From an uncultured Eisenbergiella sp. (GTDB taxonomy: Bacteria; Bacillota; Clostridia; Lachnospirales; Lachnospiraceae), in NCBI GenBank assembly GCA_947627215.1, contig CANQVD010000003.1, positions 62,001 to 126,000 on the forward strand: a stretch of 64,000 bases of DNA. Direction: 5' to 3'. Position numbers and translations under genes: made by a program. The notes under the pieces were generated by a model. The model was not told the DNA's origin and did not search any database. It saw only the letters and a program-made list of their open reading frames with translations. Of this stretch, positions 6,922-15,590 are shown piece after piece. The stretch's first letter is position 1; each line of letters starts with the position of its first letter.

Positions 6922-7714
6922 CCGTTACCGGATGCAGAAGCCGAAGCTGACGCCCTTGGTGTTACTCGCGAAGTCGCCGCTGCTGGCATAGCCGCTGCTG
7001 CTGACGTAGCAGAAGTTGTAGCTGTATATCGCACCCGGAGACGCCTCCCACCACCAGTCGCTGCGGCGCAGTGCGTTCTTCAGAACCGTCAGGTCATTGG
7101 GGTCAGTCAACTGCTGATAATACGCATACTGTTTCCCTTCCCCTGCGTAGCTTCTCAGGTAACCGTACTGTTTTGTGCCAGTGCCTGTGTTTTTCCCTGC
7201 CTCCGTTTGCGTCCCGTCCGCGTTATAGCCGTATTGGCCGAACAGTTCCACCTCTCGGAACAGGAACAGGTTTTCCGTAGTTTCCTTTATAGTGGAAGAT
7301 TTATTACCGGCGCTCGCCTTCTTCTTTACCGGGACGATCACGGCTTTCAAGTCTTCCGGAAGACTCTGCTGGTAGACGGAATCCAGATAGTTCCTCATTA
7401 CCGTTGCCCCTTTGGAGTTGTTGGCTGTCGATTCCATCCTGACATATTCTCCTGTGATTCCTGCCTTTGATGCTTTTGTGCCAGTCGTTTTGACGCTGCC
7501 TTCACAGTTCGCAACAAAATTGCCGTCCACAACGTTAGGCGCACACATGCCGAAGGTGGCCGTATAACCGCCAGAGCCGTCCGCCGGGGTGTCATGGTCG
7601 AAGCCGAGGATGTTCACATAAATGTATTGATCACTGATTGCGGTATTTCCATTGCTGTCGTATGCTACACTTGTGGTCCCGGCACCCAGATGCACTTCCT
7701 TCGCGCAGCCGTTC
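6922..7714 (-). repeat. 793-bp duplicated segment (copy A, inside the adhesin gene)
   Basis: This is the in-gene copy of the duplication at 2821-3613. It covers the lectin-like domain and the stop codon but excludes the downstream GAAA hairpin, so the other copy lost that element. Confidence 0.92.
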
Positions 7715-10700
7715 GTGTAACATTCACTAAATGTCACCGGCGCGCGTCCGGAAGCGACCTCTGCCTGGATTTCATCCCAGCTCCATTCATTGATGTGCTT
7801 CACCGCCGGTTTCACGACCGTGATCTCCACTTCATTGGAATAGTAGGTCGTCCCGTATTCCGTGTAGGATGCCTTCAGTTGGTATGTACCGTCCGTGGTA
7901 GGCGCTGTCGTATAGTTCAGGCTGTACTCTGACGCCGCCAGGGTTTTCTTTTCGCCGGTGTCGTAAGTGACCGTCACGGTAAACCCGTCGGGACTGATCG
8001 CCGAGCCAGTCTCATATTCCAGCGTATTGCCGGGGACTGCTTCCAGATGCAGATCCACCACCTTCGGGTGCATGCCGGTCCGGTAATCGATATCAAAAGT
8101 GAAGTTCCCCTTGCGGATTACGCCGTCCTCGGTGTATGTCACCGTGACCGTATAGCTGCCGGACTGGTAAGGTGCCACCGGCGTGGACAGGGTGTACTGA
8201 TCCGGCGTCAATACCTGGGAGGAGCCGTCGTCATAGTACGCCTCAACAGTCAGATACTGCGTCAGCTCCGTACCGGATTCCAGGGTCGCTGGGCCGTCGT
8301 ATGTGACCTTCAGGCCCACCAGCTTCCTGGTGGCTTTCACCAGGTTCGTGATGCTCCCGGAATCGGAAAGGTGCTGCCACTCTCCCTTGTCGTTAGTGTA
8401 GGTGGCGTGGCCGTCGTCATAGGTCTTCAGGTCAAATTCAACGGTTTCGCCCTTTACCGTGCCGTTTGCGGACACATCGGTGATGCTGTTGAAATTGTAT
8501 CGGCTGACGAATTCTTCCGACGCCGTGTAAGTGCCCGCGGGGATGTCGGAGAAGGTCACTGTCTGGGAAAGATACCCTTCCCCGTCCGCCTTTGCGACCC
8601 CTTCAGGGAAGGAGACCATCCGGTTCCAGGTATGTTCTTCGCCATTGATATCCGTCCCCGTTACGGTAAACATAAAGGTCGGAGTCCCGTTGGAGTAGTT
8701 GATGTCGTCCTTTTTGATCTTTTTCGTCAGCGTCAGCTCACGGGTCTTGATCTTATCCACTGCATCTACCTGCAGATCCGTCGCGACGTTGTCGGCATTG
8801 ATAGAGAAACGCACCAGCTCATCGGAGAGGCCGTAGCCGGCAGGGGCCTTGTCCTCTTTGAAGTAATAGGTCCCCCAATCCAGGTCCTCCACATGGATCT
8901 CGCCCTTGGTGTCCGTCACGAGGCCATCCTGTATCAGCGTGCCATCGTTCTGATAGAGCGAGTACTCCGCGTCTGCAAGCAGGTGAGCGCCTGACTCATC
9001 TGTCTTAACCAGCGTGACGCTTCCGTGCGTGCGGCCGTTCTCCACTTCCACCCGGACCGTCAGGCTCTCAGGCCCGATCTCCACAGGGTGCTGGGTGGAA
9101 TCCAGGATATATCCGGGCAGTGCCTTGGTCTCGATGAGGACGTAGCGACCCCAGGCGAGGTCCGTTTCCTCCCAGGTGCCGTTGGCGTCTGTCTGACCGG
9201 ATGCCGCGGGTTTCCGGGTTGCAAGCTCCGCCGCCGGGATGGTGTCCTCACTCTCTTCCAGCGGGTACAGCGCGAAGGATACGCCCTCCAGCACGTGCCC
9301 CTCCGGGTCGGTCTTGATGACCTGCAGGGTGCCGGGCATCCGCTCATCATAGGCGGTGACTGTCACTTCCCTGTTGTCGGGAGAGAGCGTTACGGGGATA
9401 TCATCCACGAACTCATAACCGTTGGGAGATTTCAGCTCCTTCAGGACATAGTCACCGTAAACAAGATCAGAGATATTGAACTCGCCGGTCTCGTCCGTGC
9501 CGTAGGTCCCAAGCTCCTTCAGCCCGCCGAGATCAGTCCCGTAGTCGCGGTACAGGGTAAAGAACGCGCCTGTAAGAGGTGTCTTCGTCTCTGTTCCGTT
9601 TTCCAGCTTCTCGTATTTCACGAGCTTGATGGACGCCGGCATCTGCGGGTCCACCGCCGTCACAGTCAGATCGCTGCTCACATTGAACCGTGTGACGGTA
9701 AACGGGATCTTTTTCTCCGACAGTTCATACCCGGCAGGGGATGTCTTCTCCTTGAAGTAGTAGGAACCCCACTCCAGCTCATCTACATAGATCTGTCCGT
9801 TTGCACCCGTTGTCAGGTCGTCCTTCACGATACTGTCATCCGCCGCGTTATAGAGCGTGTAGACCGCGCCGGGCACGACAATGGAGTAATCCAGGTCATT
9901 GTGCTTCGTCAGAGTCACGCGGCCTTTTGAACGCTCATCCTCAACGGTGTAGTACATGACGTTCGTGCTTCCTGCGGATACCACGACCTTCTTGTCCGCC
10001 ATCGTCTCATACCCCAGCGGCGCCGCGGATTCGTGCAGCGTGTATTCCCCCGCGGGAATGTCGCGTAAGATTAGCCGTCCGCTATAGTTGGTCGTGCCGG
10101 ATGCCACTACATCCTCGCCATCCAGCAGTTCGAACGACGCGCCGGAAAGGACTGAATTGTCCACGGGGTCTTTCTTTTCGAGGATCAGGCTGTACCTGGG
10201 CTTGGAGAGTTTCACCTGTACCAGGTTGGAAGTCAGATCGTCCTGCTTGGTCTCCTCATGGGTAGAGGAGTCGATCATCGTAAAGCTCGCGGAATAGCGG
10301 TTCTCGGTCAGCTTCTCTACCAGTTGCGCATCCGCAGGGGCTTTCATGTTGATGACCACAAAGAGCTCCTGTCCTTCTTTGAGCTCTCCAGATCCGAAGT
10401 CGATCTTCACGGCTTTCGCGCCGGCGATGTTGGTCGTCCAGTCACCGGTGGACGGGGAAGCGGTCTTGGCATAAGTCACGACCGGATTGAAGCCCAGGCT
10501 CTTTGCATAGGAGGTGTCCACAGACACCAGCGTGCCCTGCCATTCCTTGTTGGGGCCTGTCTCCAGGATGTCCGTCAGCACCAGGTCCTTCGTGATGCTG
10601 TAACCGTTGGTGACCTTCAGCATGTAGCTGTACTGTCCGAAGAGGTCCTCATAGGGCGCCTGTCCTTGCGCTGCCGCTCCGGATTCATCTTTTTCGACAT

Positions 10701-13221
10701 CCTGTACATACATGCGGGAGTAAGTGGTTTTTACCCACTTATTGAGTGCCATTTGTGAGGAAGCTGCGTAGGCGATGGTCTCATAGTCGCTGTCCCAACT
10801 GATCAGTTCGTCCGTTCTGCTGTTTCCGTTGATGTCGCTGCCAAGGGACGTGGATGCTATCCAGCTTCCGTTGTCCTGCTTGTGCAGGTCGGGCCGTACT
10901 GTCAGGCCAGACGGGACGGACACGCCATAGACCTGATAGCTGCCGCCGTATACAGAGTAATTTTCAACCGGCAGCCACGCGTCCACCGCCGTGACCAGAT
11001 CCGAGACGGGAGATACCGGTGCGTCTGAGAAGTCGAAATGGAACTTCACCAGCGTACGCCCGCTCCCCTTGTAGTTCTCATCAAATGTAATGGTGCAGTG
11101 CTTCGCCAGTTCATCGGAGGAAAGCCCTAAACCGGAGACGGTCACATGATCCCAGATGGCTTCAGGGAACGTCACATCGGCCGGGAGCTTCAGCCCTTCA
11201 GGGAACAGAAGCACGCTGTCGATACCGGTCAGCATATCGCCCTCCGCGGCCTGGAAGGAGGTGATATTCCTTGCCACAGTGTTGAACCCCTTCCCGGTGT
11301 TGGTGAAGCTGGAAAGGATAACCTCGTTGTCAAAATCGCTGTAGACGCTGTGGATATGCAGTTCCGCTTTTTCACGGTCCAGGTAGGATCCGTAGGTGCG
11401 CATATCGTCCGCTGCCATGGACTTGTCGGTATAATGATCCGCGGTGAAGCTGTTATTGATCAGATTATTCGCATCATCGTACAGCCGCATAAAATAGGTG
11501 TTGGCGACAATGCCGTACTCCAGGTTGTCCTTCAAATCTGCCTTTGTTTCTTTGTCTTTGATATGGAACTTCACACTGCACTGGATCGGCATGTCTTCGA
11601 TGCCTTCCGCCAGGCCGTTGATCTTGACCGTGTAGAGGTTCGTCCCCGCGGGCAGGGGGATGTACTTCATGTCGCCCAGCTTTCCGTGGGCCACTTCGGT
11701 CCGGTCGTTGTATTCCATGCCCTGGGACGCATAGACGATGTACTCATAGGTATTCCCCTGGATGGGAATGCCGTTGTCGTTCAGCAACTGCGACGTCGAG
11801 GGCATGGTGATGGAGGTGAATTCATACTCGTCCTGTGCCAGCTTGCGGTAGCTGCCGTCGTCCCTCATGATGTAGAGCCAGTCGTCCACATATTCCAGGT
11901 TCCATGTGGCTCCCGCTCCATTAAAGCGCGGAGCGCCGTGGATCAGGGTGTGCAGCACGAAGGATGCCATCTCTCCGGACGACATGGTGGCGCCGTTTAA
12001 GTAGCCTCTGATGCCGATCCAATGCCCGGCGTAGGAATAATCCTTATCAAAGCAGCCATCATTTACCACCGAGTAGTTGGTATGGCCTGTGCCGCTTTTC
12101 CAGATATCGTAGATGACGCCGGGCGTATCAAAGAAGTCAAAGTTGCTTACATTGATTGTCATCTCGTCCTGTGCCAGAAGGCTTTCCGCAGACTCATCAT
12201 TGAAAGTCCCACAGAGCTGTGCCTTGATGGTTGTGGACGCTGTCTGGTATGCAGTCCTGGGATATGCAGCCCACACTTCCAGTTCGTAGTCATGCAGCTT
12301 CCACCAGAATGGATCAGGATCGAACCCGGTGTTGGAAAACTGCAGCCATCCGTCCGCTGTCTGCGGGCTGGTGACGTCCTTGCTCGCGCGCAGGAATACC
12401 GCGTCGGGCGCCAGTTGTACCCGGATATCTGCGGGGGCCTTCAGGCCGCGCGCGAAGAAATCGATATCCGGTGTTAAAGTATACTTGACGAAGTAGTAGT
12501 CACCGGTGGAGGTGCCTTCGGGCAGATACTGCGCAAGGCCGTCCGTGCCGGAGAACTTTTCCGCCGTGATATCCAGAGAGAAGGTATCCTTGGCGGTCGT
12601 GTCCTTCCAGGTCAGGGTGTTGGATGTTACTGTCGCCGTGCCGTCCCCGTAAGGGAGGTACATCGTGGCGTCAACGTCCTGACTAAAGCCGTGGACGGTC
12701 TCCCGGGCCTCAAAACTGTAGACCAGTTCGAAGTATCCGGAGAACACAGATCCTCCTTCGATGGCACGGTTGTTGGTGAGCGTATAGGTATCCTTTACCC
12801 TGTCCCAGGTATAGGTCCAGTCGCGGGTCTTCGTGGCAGTACCGGCTTTGTCGGCGCCCACCAGTGCTTCCATGGTGCGGGACCGGTTTGCGTTGCCGAT
12901 GCCGTTTAAAGTGATGACCAGATCCCCCGGCTGATACCCTTCCGCCCGTACCTTCTTAGCGGAGTAGGATACCACCAGGGTGGCCGTCTTCCCGGTATTG
13001 GCTGTCTCATCCCACTGATAGGTGGAACCGCTCTGTTCCTTCCAGGAGATACCGAAGCTCACGCCTGTGGGGTTGAGCGTTTCCTTTGTGCTGATCTCAT
13101 ATGGGGAGCCGCCTGACATCCCAGCCGCGAGCGCCGTCTCCGGCAGACACTGGAACGCGAGCAGAACCGCCAGGGCCCCTGCAAGGAAATGTTTGATCTT
13201 TTTTCCAAGTTTCTTCATCAT
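6925..13221 (-). CDS. Giant secreted Cna-B adhesin with C-terminal DGR-variable lectin domain
   Basis: This is a 2098-residue protein with GGAGGAGGAGA immediately before its ATG. Residues 1-33 are a signal peptide ending ALAAG. Residues ~35-1000 are extracellular sequence I cannot assign. At ~1005-1490 lie five Cna-B/SpaA-type modules with repeated patterns such as SGASFELLDG, YFKEKTSPAGYEL and YFKEDKAPAGYGL. They are followed by an isopeptide-pilin-like module at ~1490-1600 and two bacterial Ig-like modules at ~1640-1820. The last ~265 residues are a C-type-lectin-like domain of the kind often targeted by Firmicutes DGRs, ending in VR1 (~2050-2094) and a VSFGFCIR tail. There is no LPXTG motif or C-terminal membrane anchor, so its attachment to the cell is unexplained. 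It is the likely diversified ligand-binding surface protein, probably cotranscribed with the TasA-like genes. Confidence 0.93.
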   Translation of the reverse strand: MMKKLGKKIKHFLAGALAVLLAFQCLPETALAAGMSGGSPYEISTKETLNPTGVSFGISWKEQSGSTYQWDETANTGKTATLVVSYSAKKVRAEGYQPGDLVITLNGIGNANRSRTMEALVGADKAGTATKTRDWTYTWDRVKDTYTLTNNRAIEGGSVFSGYFELVYSFEARETVHGFSQDVDATMYLPYGDGTATVTSNTLTWKDTTAKDTFSLDITAEKFSGTDGLAQYLPEGTSTGDYYFVKYTLTPDIDFFARGLKAPADIRVQLAPDAVFLRASKDVTSPQTADGWLQFSNTGFDPDPFWWKLHDYELEVWAAYPRTAYQTASTTIKAQLCGTFNDESAESLLAQDEMTINVSNFDFFDTPGVIYDIWKSGTGHTNYSVVNDGCFDKDYSYAGHWIGIRGYLNGATMSSGEMASFVLHTLIHGAPRFNGAGATWNLEYVDDWLYIMRDDGSYRKLAQDEYEFTSITMPSTSQLLNDNGIPIQGNTYEYIVYASQGMEYNDRTEVAHGKLGDMKYIPLPAGTNLYTVKINGLAEGIEDMPIQCSVKFHIKDKETKADLKDNLEYGIVANTYFMRLYDDANNLINNSFTADHYTDKSMAADDMRTYGSYLDREKAELHIHSVYSDFDNEVILSSFTNTGKGFNTVARNITSFQAAEGDMLTGIDSVLLFPEGLKLPADVTFPEAIWDHVTVSGLGLSSDELAKHCTITFDENYKGSGRTLVKFHFDFSDAPVSPVSDLVTAVDAWLPVENYSVYGGSYQVYGVSVPSGLTVRPDLHKQDNGSWIASTSLGSDINGNSRTDELISWDSDYETIAYAASSQMALNKWVKTTYSRMYVQDVEKDESGAAAQGQAPYEDLFGQYSYMLKVTNGYSITKDLVLTDILETGPNKEWQGTLVSVDTSYAKSLGFNPVVTYAKTASPSTGDWTTNIAGAKAVKIDFGSGELKEGQELFVVINMKAPADAQLVEKLTENRYSASFTMIDSSTHEETKQDDLTSNLVQVKLSKPRYSLILEKKDPVDNSVLSGASFELLDGEDVVASGTTNYSGRLILRDIPAGEYTLHESAAPLGYETMADKKVVVSAGSTNVMYYTVEDERSKGRVTLTKHNDLDYSIVVPGAVYTLYNAADDSIVKDDLTTGANGQIYVDELEWGSYYFKEKTSPAGYELSEKKIPFTVTRFNVSSDLTVTAVDPQMPASIKLVKYEKLENGTETKTPLTGAFFTLYRDYGTDLGGLKELGTYGTDETGEFNISDLVYGDYVLKELKSPNGYEFVDDIPVTLSPDNREVTVTAYDERMPGTLQVIKTDPEGHVLEGVSFALYPLEESEDTIPAAELATRKPAASGQTDANGTWEETDLAWGRYVLIETKALPGYILDSTQHPVEIGPESLTVRVEVENGRTHGSVTLVKTDESGAHLLADAEYSLYQNDGTLIQDGLVTDTKGEIHVEDLDWGTYYFKEDKAPAGYGLSDELVRFSINADNVATDLQVDAVDKIKTRELTLTKKIKKDDINYSNGTPTFMFTVTGTDINGEEHTWNRMVSFPEGVAKADGEGYLSQTVTFSDIPAGTYTASEEFVSRYNFNSITDVSANGTVKGETVEFDLKTYDDGHATYTNDKGEWQHLSDSGSITNLVKATRKLVGLKVTYDGPATLESGTELTQYLTVEAYYDDGSSQVLTPDQYTLSTPVAPYQSGSYTVTVTYTEDGVIRKGNFTFDIDYRTGMHPKVVDLHLEAVPGNTLEYETGSAISPDGFTVTVTYDTGEKKTLAASEYSLNYTTAPTTDGTYQLKASYTEYGTTYYSNEVEITVVKPAVKHINEWSWDEIQAEVASGRAPVTFSECYTNGCAKEVHLGAGTTSVAYDSNGNTAISDQYIYVNILGFDHDTPADGSGGYTATFGMCAPNVVDGNFVANCEGSVKTTGTKASKAGITGEYVRMESTANNSKGATVMRNYLDSVYQQSLPEDLKAVIVPVKKKASAGNKSSTIKETTENLFLFREVELFGQYGYNADGTQTEAGKNTGTGTKQYGYLRSYAGEGKQYAYYQQLTDPNDLTVLKNALRRSDWWWEASPGAIYSYNFCYVSSSGYASSGDFASNTKGVSFGFCIR
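6941..7071 (-). repeat. DGR variable repeat VR1
   Basis: VR1 aligns without gaps to TR 5939-6069. By hand I count about 17 differences, 15 of them at TR adenines, changed to G or T. The two exceptions, C-to-T and C-to-G, lie near the 3' end toward the homing-initiation side. The changed positions cluster in AAC codons, altering residues expected on the lectin binding face. Confidence 0.95.
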
Positions 13222-13232
13222 TCTCCTCCTCC

Positions 13233-13778
13233 TTAATCCGGGACAAAGCTATTGTCCAGGTTCTTTAAGAAATCGGTCCACGCCTCTTCATAGGTCTCAT
13301 GGGTGCCCTTCTCGCAGGACTCATGATAGATGAGGATCTCAAAGTCCTTGATGTCCCCGTCGCTCACATCCCTGGAGATGGATACCGTCTGAAACAGCGG
13401 ATCGGTCTTCTTTCCCGCTTCCAGCGGCTGTTTATAGTACCAGTACCCGTCGTTGGAGTTGTAATCCCAGGCGGAGGTATTGTAGTCGAGGGTGGTGTAG
13501 TCCAGCACCGACTCGTCCGTGAACAGCGCCATGACGCGCACATAGACGGGGGCGTTTCCGTTGTTGACCACCTGGACTTCCTTCGGAAAGCTGATCCCCG
13601 CCTCCAGCTTCGCGGGCGGCTCGTACTTCTCGACGATCTGCGTCCTGTCAGAGCCGATGCCGAACAGGTTGTCCGCGCTGTCGGATGAAGTCTGGTAAGC
13701 CAGAATCCCGCCGATCAGAAGCAGCGCCGCCAGCGCCGAGACGGACAGCGCTTTTTTATTCTTCAATGCTTTTCTCAT
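13233..13778 (-). CDS. TasA/camelysin-like secreted protein 3
   Basis: This is a 181-residue protein. I chose the ATG at 13778 (MRKALKNKKALS) because it directly precedes the hydrophobic segment; the track's start at 13799 would begin inside the IscB element's end. It has a signal-peptide-like segment (ALAALLLIGGILAY). The mature part follows the TasA/CalY plan, with FPKEVQVVNNGNAPVYVRV beginning the conserved strand region. It has no anchor. Family members form extracellular fibres or pilus-like matrix. It ends 12 bases before the adhesin start, so the two genes should share a transcript. No good ribosome binding site precedes it, possibly because the IscB element inserted immediately upstream. 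Confidence 0.75.
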   Translation of the reverse strand: MRKALKNKKALSVSALAALLLIGGILAYQTSSDSADNLFGIGSDRTQIVEKYEPPAKLEAGISFPKEVQVVNNGNAPVYVRVMALFTDESVLDYTTLDYNTSAWDYNSNDGYWYYKQPLEAGKKTDPLFQTVSISRDVSDGDIKDFEILIYHESCEKGTHETYEEAWTDFLKNLDNSFVPD

Positions 13779-13852
13779 TATAATCTGGCAAGGAGACACG
13801 GCTATTTATAGCCATGAGGAATTGCCTACTACCCTTGCCATAGTTCACCTCC

Positions 13853-15238
13853 TTACATTGTAGTCAGCATGCATTGCGCATGATCATACCAGAACTTGTA
13901 TCCGCAGCTGCGCTGCAGGATCCGGCAGTCACTGTATTTTGCAGTGATCTTAGCACCATTGGTGCAGCGGACATCAAACCATCCGGTCGTGCGCACCATG
14001 ACCCTGCCGGTATGGATGCCTGCATATTTTCCGGACCTGACGTCTGCGCGTACAATATCGCCGGTCATGAACCCGAATCTCCGCTTCGGCCCGCGCTTGA
14101 ACTTTGTAATGATGATGCCGCAGCTGTTCGTCAGCCCCCTGAACCGGGAGCCCCGGCCCATTGCTTCCGCGTGCAGCACACAGCCGCATGTCCGGTCACG
14201 GTATCCTCCCTCCGGCACTGTCCCTACGCACAGGGCGTCGTAATGGTGATCCTTCGGCAGGCCAAGCCGCGTGCGGTTATACTTTGTCCGCCCGCCGCTG
14301 GAGCACTCCACCTGTCCGAAGATCCCGAACAGGGCACGCTCCACATATCGCCGGCAGGCATTGGCCCAGGCGCTGTACCTCTCCCCGACGAAGGGCGTAT
14401 GACCTTCCAGGATCCGGGTGATATGTTTCACCCTGGCGTCATTGAGGCTGGTCCTGCTGTTCTTCTTTAGGGCTTCCAGATACTCAGGGAGCGTGCGGTT
14501 CCCTTTGTCACGGTTGCATGAGCGGCATGCCAGCGATGCATTCTTTACGCTGCTGCTCCCGCCGCGGGATCTCGGCACCATATGTTCCCATTCCAGGACT
14601 GCATCCCCGGACTCGCCGCCGCAGTACTGGCAGGTGTGGCCGAATCTCTCCAGAAGGTACTCCCGGATTTCGGTTCCAAACAGTGTGCCGTGCTGATATT
14701 CCTCCCCGGAGATGTCCGGGTCAGCCAGGAGCTGCTGATCGAAGCGGACTGCCTCAAAGCTGCACTCTGTGATGTTGATGTACCGCTTCAGTTTCCGCGT
14801 CCAGTTGATGATGTTGTCACCGACCGATCTGACGCTCGGCGGCAGCCAGCCTTCCTTACGGGCACAATCGAACCTGCCGCCCTTACTGAATCTGCACCGG
14901 CGGTAGCGGGTCTCCCGCTGCCTGCGGCTGCGCCTGGTCATCCGTCTGGTGTCCAACGCTTTCTTAACCTTCTGTCCGCGGTGGTGGATCTGCATGTACA
15001 TCATCACCTCATCCGTATCGATGCGGACGACGGCGATCCCGGTATGTGCCGAACCCGGGTCGATCTTGATCCGGTAACCCGGCCGATCCGGAAGCTCGCG
15101 CACATCCCGGTCTTTTACAATGACGGCAGCCGGGTATTTGCGGTAAAGGACTGCGCGTTTTTTGTCCATAAGGATGCGCGCCCTCCGCTCGGTCATGAAC
15201 CCAAGCGGCTTTTTGTGCTTGTCTAAAGCAATGACCAT
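13853..15238 (-). CDS. iscB: IscB RNA-guided endonuclease
   Basis: This is a 461-residue protein with AGGAGG eight bases before its ATG. It carries the full IscB plan: an N-terminal PLMP-like segment; RuvC-I with IKIDPGSAHTGIAVV (~residue 57); an arginine-rich bridge helix (RRMTRRSRRQRE); RuvC-II around FEAVRFDQQ; an HNH domain with CQYCGG, LEWEHMVPRSRGG and CRSCNRDKGN; RuvC-III with DHHYDALCVG; and a C-terminal region expected to read the target-adjacent motif. IscB is the ancestor-like relative of Cas9 and uses an omega RNA to cut DNA. All catalytic regions look intact. The HNH box has EH where many relatives have DH. Confidence 0.93.
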   Translation of the reverse strand: MVIALDKHKKPLGFMTERRARILMDKKRAVLYRKYPAAVIVKDRDVRELPDRPGYRIKIDPGSAHTGIAVVRIDTDEVMMYMQIHHRGQKVKKALDTRRMTRRSRRQRETRYRRCRFSKGGRFDCARKEGWLPPSVRSVGDNIINWTRKLKRYINITECSFEAVRFDQQLLADPDISGEEYQHGTLFGTEIREYLLERFGHTCQYCGGESGDAVLEWEHMVPRSRGGSSSVKNASLACRSCNRDKGNRTLPEYLEALKKNSRTSLNDARVKHITRILEGHTPFVGERYSAWANACRRYVERALFGIFGQVECSSGGRTKYNRTRLGLPKDHHYDALCVGTVPEGGYRDRTCGCVLHAEAMGRGSRFRGLTNSCGIIITKFKRGPKRRFGFMTGDIVRADVRSGKYAGIHTGRVMVRTTGWFDVRCTNGAKITAKYSDCRILQRSCGYKFWYDHAQCMLTTM

Positions 15239-15560
15239 GCTGTTTCCTCCTGTAATAGCGGTCAGTTACGCCCTTGTCATGCGGTATGCGCCCCGCTCGT
15301 GGGCAGGGACCGCGTCTCCTCGCACAGTTATCCGGTTTCCCGGGATGGATGGGCGTCCAGGCACAGGCTGCCCTGTACCCGGACGTTGGATCTTCCACAT
15401 GCGTTTCTGCCAATGCAGGAGACCTGCACGGCGTGGGTACTGCACTGCGGCCCTCCGGCGGCCTACCCTTAACAGTACCCCACGGCAAATGTATTGGAGA
15501 AGCGTACAAGGCCGTGATCGCGCACTAACATTGATGTGCTGCTCAACTTCCTATTGAAAC
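15239..15560 (-). ncRNA. Candidate omega RNA (HEARO) upstream of iscB
   Basis: The 350-base non-coding gap directly 5' of iscB lies where omega RNA is normally encoded. It is GC-rich with many complementary segments, for example GGGCAGCC/GGCTGCCC-type pairings around 15350-15375. It runs into the AGGAGGAAACAGC sequence just before the start codon. The guide should lie at its 5' (high-coordinate) end, near the transposon end at about 15560-15616. The ends and fold are inferred, not computed. Confidence 0.7.
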
Positions 15561-15590
15561 CTGCATGAAAATAGACCCGAAGGTTTTACT

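Noticed and set aside
8047-12909. Long plus-strand ORFs opposite the adhesin gene
   Set aside because: They are shadows of the minus-strand adhesin in GC-rich sequence; their translations have no domain structure and they lack start signals.
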